Of a stretch of DNA of 64,000 nt, positions 62,382 through 64,000 are shown piece by piece. This DNA comes from Verrucomicrobiota bacterium (GTDB lineage: Bacteria; Verrucomicrobiota; Verrucomicrobiia; Opitutales; Opitutaceae): positions 66,099 through 130,098 of the forward strand of contig JACRQG010000024.1 of assembly GCA_016222805.1 (NCBI GenBank). The letters run 5' to 3'. Numbering within the stretch: the stretch's first letter is position 1; each line of letters begins with the position of its first letter. The position numbers were made by a program, and so were the translations under genes. The notes below the pieces were generated by a model. That model ran no database searches and was not told the origin of the DNA. It worked only from the letters and a program-made list of their open reading frames with translations.

Positions 62382-64000
62382 AACCCGAAACCGCTGCACC
62401 CGAGGCCCGAGGGCTGGGCATCACCGCTCGAACGACGCTGCTGGCCTGGACGGTCGCCGTCGTGACCCTGCTCCTGTTTGTCGCCGCCCTGCTGCCACGG
62501 CAGAAGCAGACGTTCCTCGACGGCCTGCGTTCCAAGGCCTACGGCGTGTCCGTGTCGTTGCGCGAGGTGGCCGCGGGGGCGGTGGTGAACGAGGACTACA
62601 GCGCGGTGGTCGACTACTGCACCGAGATGCTCCGGGGCGATCCCGGCATCGACTCGATCGTCATCACCCGCAACGACGGCTTCTCGCTCGTGCACGACCG
62701 CAGTGGCTGGCAATCCAAGACCCTGGAGGGGCGCTGGCGGCCCGGCGTGCGCGCGGCGACCGGCGACATCGAGACGCCGGCACTGCTGGGTCGGCGGATG
62801 TACCTGTTTTCCCAGCCGTTCGACTATTCGGGCATCGAGTGGGGCTGGATTCACGTCGGGCTGTCGCTGTCGGGCTACGATGCCAACCTGAGCCAGCTGT
62901 ACCGGCAGACGACCCTGGTGGCGGTCGTGTGCGTGGTGTTCAGCCTCCTGGCCTCCGGACTCTATGCGCGCCGCCTGGTGCGCCCGATCCTGCTGCTGCA
63001 GGCGGTCGTGCGCCGCGTCGCCGGGGGGGACCTGGCGGCCCGCGCCGAGGTCTTGCGCAACGATGAGCTGGGCAACCTCTCGGACTCGGTGAACTCCATG
63101 ACCGAGGCGCTGCACCGACGGGACCGGATCCTCGAGAGCGTGCGGTTCGCAGCCCAGGAGTTCCTGGCCGCGGGGGACTGGCGGAAGGTGATGCCCGACG
63201 TGCTGGCGAAGATTGGCCAGGCCGCCGCCGCGAGTCGCGCCTACATCTTTGAAAACCGTCCGGGAGAGGGGGGGGAGATCCTGAGCTACCAGATCTTCGA
63301 GTGGACCGCTCCGGGGGTGTCCTCCCAGATCGGGAACACCGAGTTGCAGGGCTTCAGTTATCGCACGCCGGGATTCGAGGCCTGGGGCGAGAGTCTCGCC
63401 CGCGGAGAGATCACGGCCAATCTGGCGACGGAGATGCCGGAAGGGGCGCGGCGGCTCCTGGCCGAACAGGGCATCCGATCGTTGCTCGTCATCCCGATCC
63501 GGACCGAGGGCAGTTGGTGGGGATTGCTGGGATTGGATGAATGCACCCGGGATCGCCTCTGGACGGATGCGGAACGCGACAGTCTGCGGGCGGCGGCGGA
63601 CATGCTGGGAGCGACGATCGCCCGGCAACGGGCGCAGGATGCGCTGCTCGATGCCAAGGCCACCCTGGAGGAACGCGTGCGGCAGCGGACGCGGGAACTG
63701 CAGGAACAGGTGGAAGCGAAGGAGAAGGCCCGGGCCGAACTCGCCCAGGCCCAGAGCCGGCTGATGTCCCTGTCGCGGGAGGCGGGGATGGCGGAGGTGG
63801 CGACGGGGGTGCTGCACAACGTGGGGAACGTGCTGAACAGCGTGAACGTGGCGACGAACCTGCTGCGGGAGCGGCTGGATCGGGCGCGGGTGGGGAGTCT
63901 GCAGCGGACGGTGGGGCTGCTGCGGGCGCACGAGGGGGATCTGGCGGAGTACGTGGGGAAGGATCCGCAGGGACGGCAGGTGCTGGGCTTCCTGGAGCAG
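62378..64000 (+). CDS. membrane sensor histidine kinase, incomplete at the window edge
   Basis: 541 codons are visible and the frame is open at the end. Helix 1 at about 22-40, a periplasmic domain of about 145 residues (YGVSVSLREVAAGAVVNEDY; PGIDSIVITRNDGFSLVHDR) and helix 2 at about 186-207. HAMP (RLVRPILLLQAVVRRVAGGD) is followed by a GAF domain (about 270-430; SLLVIPIRTEGSWWGLLGLD), a coiled coil, then the uncommon phospho-acceptor box MAEVATGVLHNVGNVLNSVN with His480. The HATPase lies beyond the window. Coupled by ATGA to the sixth PhnD-like gene, so its periplasmic domain is the natural docking partner for these proteins. Confidence 0.9.
   Translation, partial: MKPETAAPEARGLGITARTTLLAWTVAVVTLLLFVAALLPRQKQTFLDGLRSKAYGVSVSLREVAAGAVVNEDYSAVVDYCTEMLRGDPGIDSIVITRNDGFSLVHDRSGWQSKTLEGRWRPGVRAATGDIETPALLGRRMYLFSQPFDYSGIEWGWIHVGLSLSGYDANLSQLYRQTTLVAVVCVVFSLLASGLYARRLVRPILLLQAVVRRVAGGDLAARAEVLRNDELGNLSDSVNSMTEALHRRDRILESVRFAAQEFLAAGDWRKVMPDVLAKIGQAAAASRAYIFENRPGEGGEILSYQIFEWTAPGVSSQIGNTELQGFSYRTPGFEAWGESLARGEITANLATEMPEGARRLLAEQGIRSLLVIPIRTEGSWWGLLGLDECTRDRLWTDAERDSLRAAADMLGATIARQRAQDALLDAKATLEERVRQRTRELQEQVEAKEKARAELAQAQSRLMSLSREAGMAEVATGVLHNVGNVLNSVNVATNLLRERLDRARVGSLQRTVGLLRAHEGDLAEYVGKDPQGRQVLGFLEQ

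Overview
The window is high-GC DNA from a Gram-negative, didermal and almost certainly motile bacterium. The best fit is Verrucomicrobiota of the Opitutaceae type. The grounds are large TonB-dependent receptors opening with a carboxypeptidase-regulatory-like domain (GTIEGRVFNPATG type), Tat-exported proteins encoded next to them, MacAB and NMT1-type ABC systems, OprB and TolC outer-membrane proteins, and many chemoreceptors. No rRNA, tRNA, CRISPR array, transposase or phage gene was seen, so placement rests on protein style alone.

Region 1 (1-14 kb, plus strand) is a surface-uptake block. It holds a TonB receptor, a secreted FG-GAP/VCBS protein, and an ECF sigma/anti-sigma/STN-TonB-receptor trio of the FecI-FecR-FecA type. 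Two Tat-exported proteins follow: a TolB-like propeller and a polysaccharide pyruvyl transferase-like protein.

Region 2 (14-26.5 kb, mostly minus strand) is more housekeeping-like. It holds a broken Rsm22-type methyltransferase, a second methyltransferase, an NMT1/SsuA-like ABC transporter with a propeller protein, a MacA-MacB(ATPase)-MacB(permease) exporter, and a WYL regulator divergent from an unknown gene across a perfect palindrome. Several repeat elements lie here.

Region 3 (26.7-54.4 kb) is a signal-transduction island. On the minus strand a chemoreceptor, a receiver, a small membrane protein, a receiver and a giant hybrid kinase are packed together; the kinase reading frame is broken by a 4-bp tandem duplication. 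Then come an OprB porin, a haem-c chemoreceptor and a receiver protein. On the plus strand follow an HDOD protein, a TonB receptor-YfiR-sensor kinase operon, a 1,391-residue cytoplasmic hybrid kinase and two further chemoreceptors, one with a zinc-binding CZB-like module on the periplasmic side.

Region 4 (54.4-64 kb, plus strand) is the most unusual part. A TolC-like protein is followed by six tandem, mostly overlapping genes for paralogous PhnD-like periplasmic binding proteins with no ABC permease or ATPase. The set ends in a membrane sensor kinase that runs off the window. That kinase shares its uncommon H-box (GVLHNVGNVLNS) with the kinase of the TonB-YfiR operon.

Four loci (chemoreceptor operon, OprB porin, CZB chemoreceptor, TolC/PhnD/kinase cluster) share one unrecognised 5' leader RNA. 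It has a variable first hairpin, a GCCTT strand, a GGAC-5 nt-GTCC hairpin, and an AAGGCACAG segment able to pair either with GCCTT or with a downstream terminator arm followed by a T-run. Each leader sits about 20 bp or more downstream of a sigma-28-like promoter (-10 near GCCGATA). This suggests that the PhnD array and the porin belong to the motility/chemotaxis regulon and are controlled by transcription attenuation.
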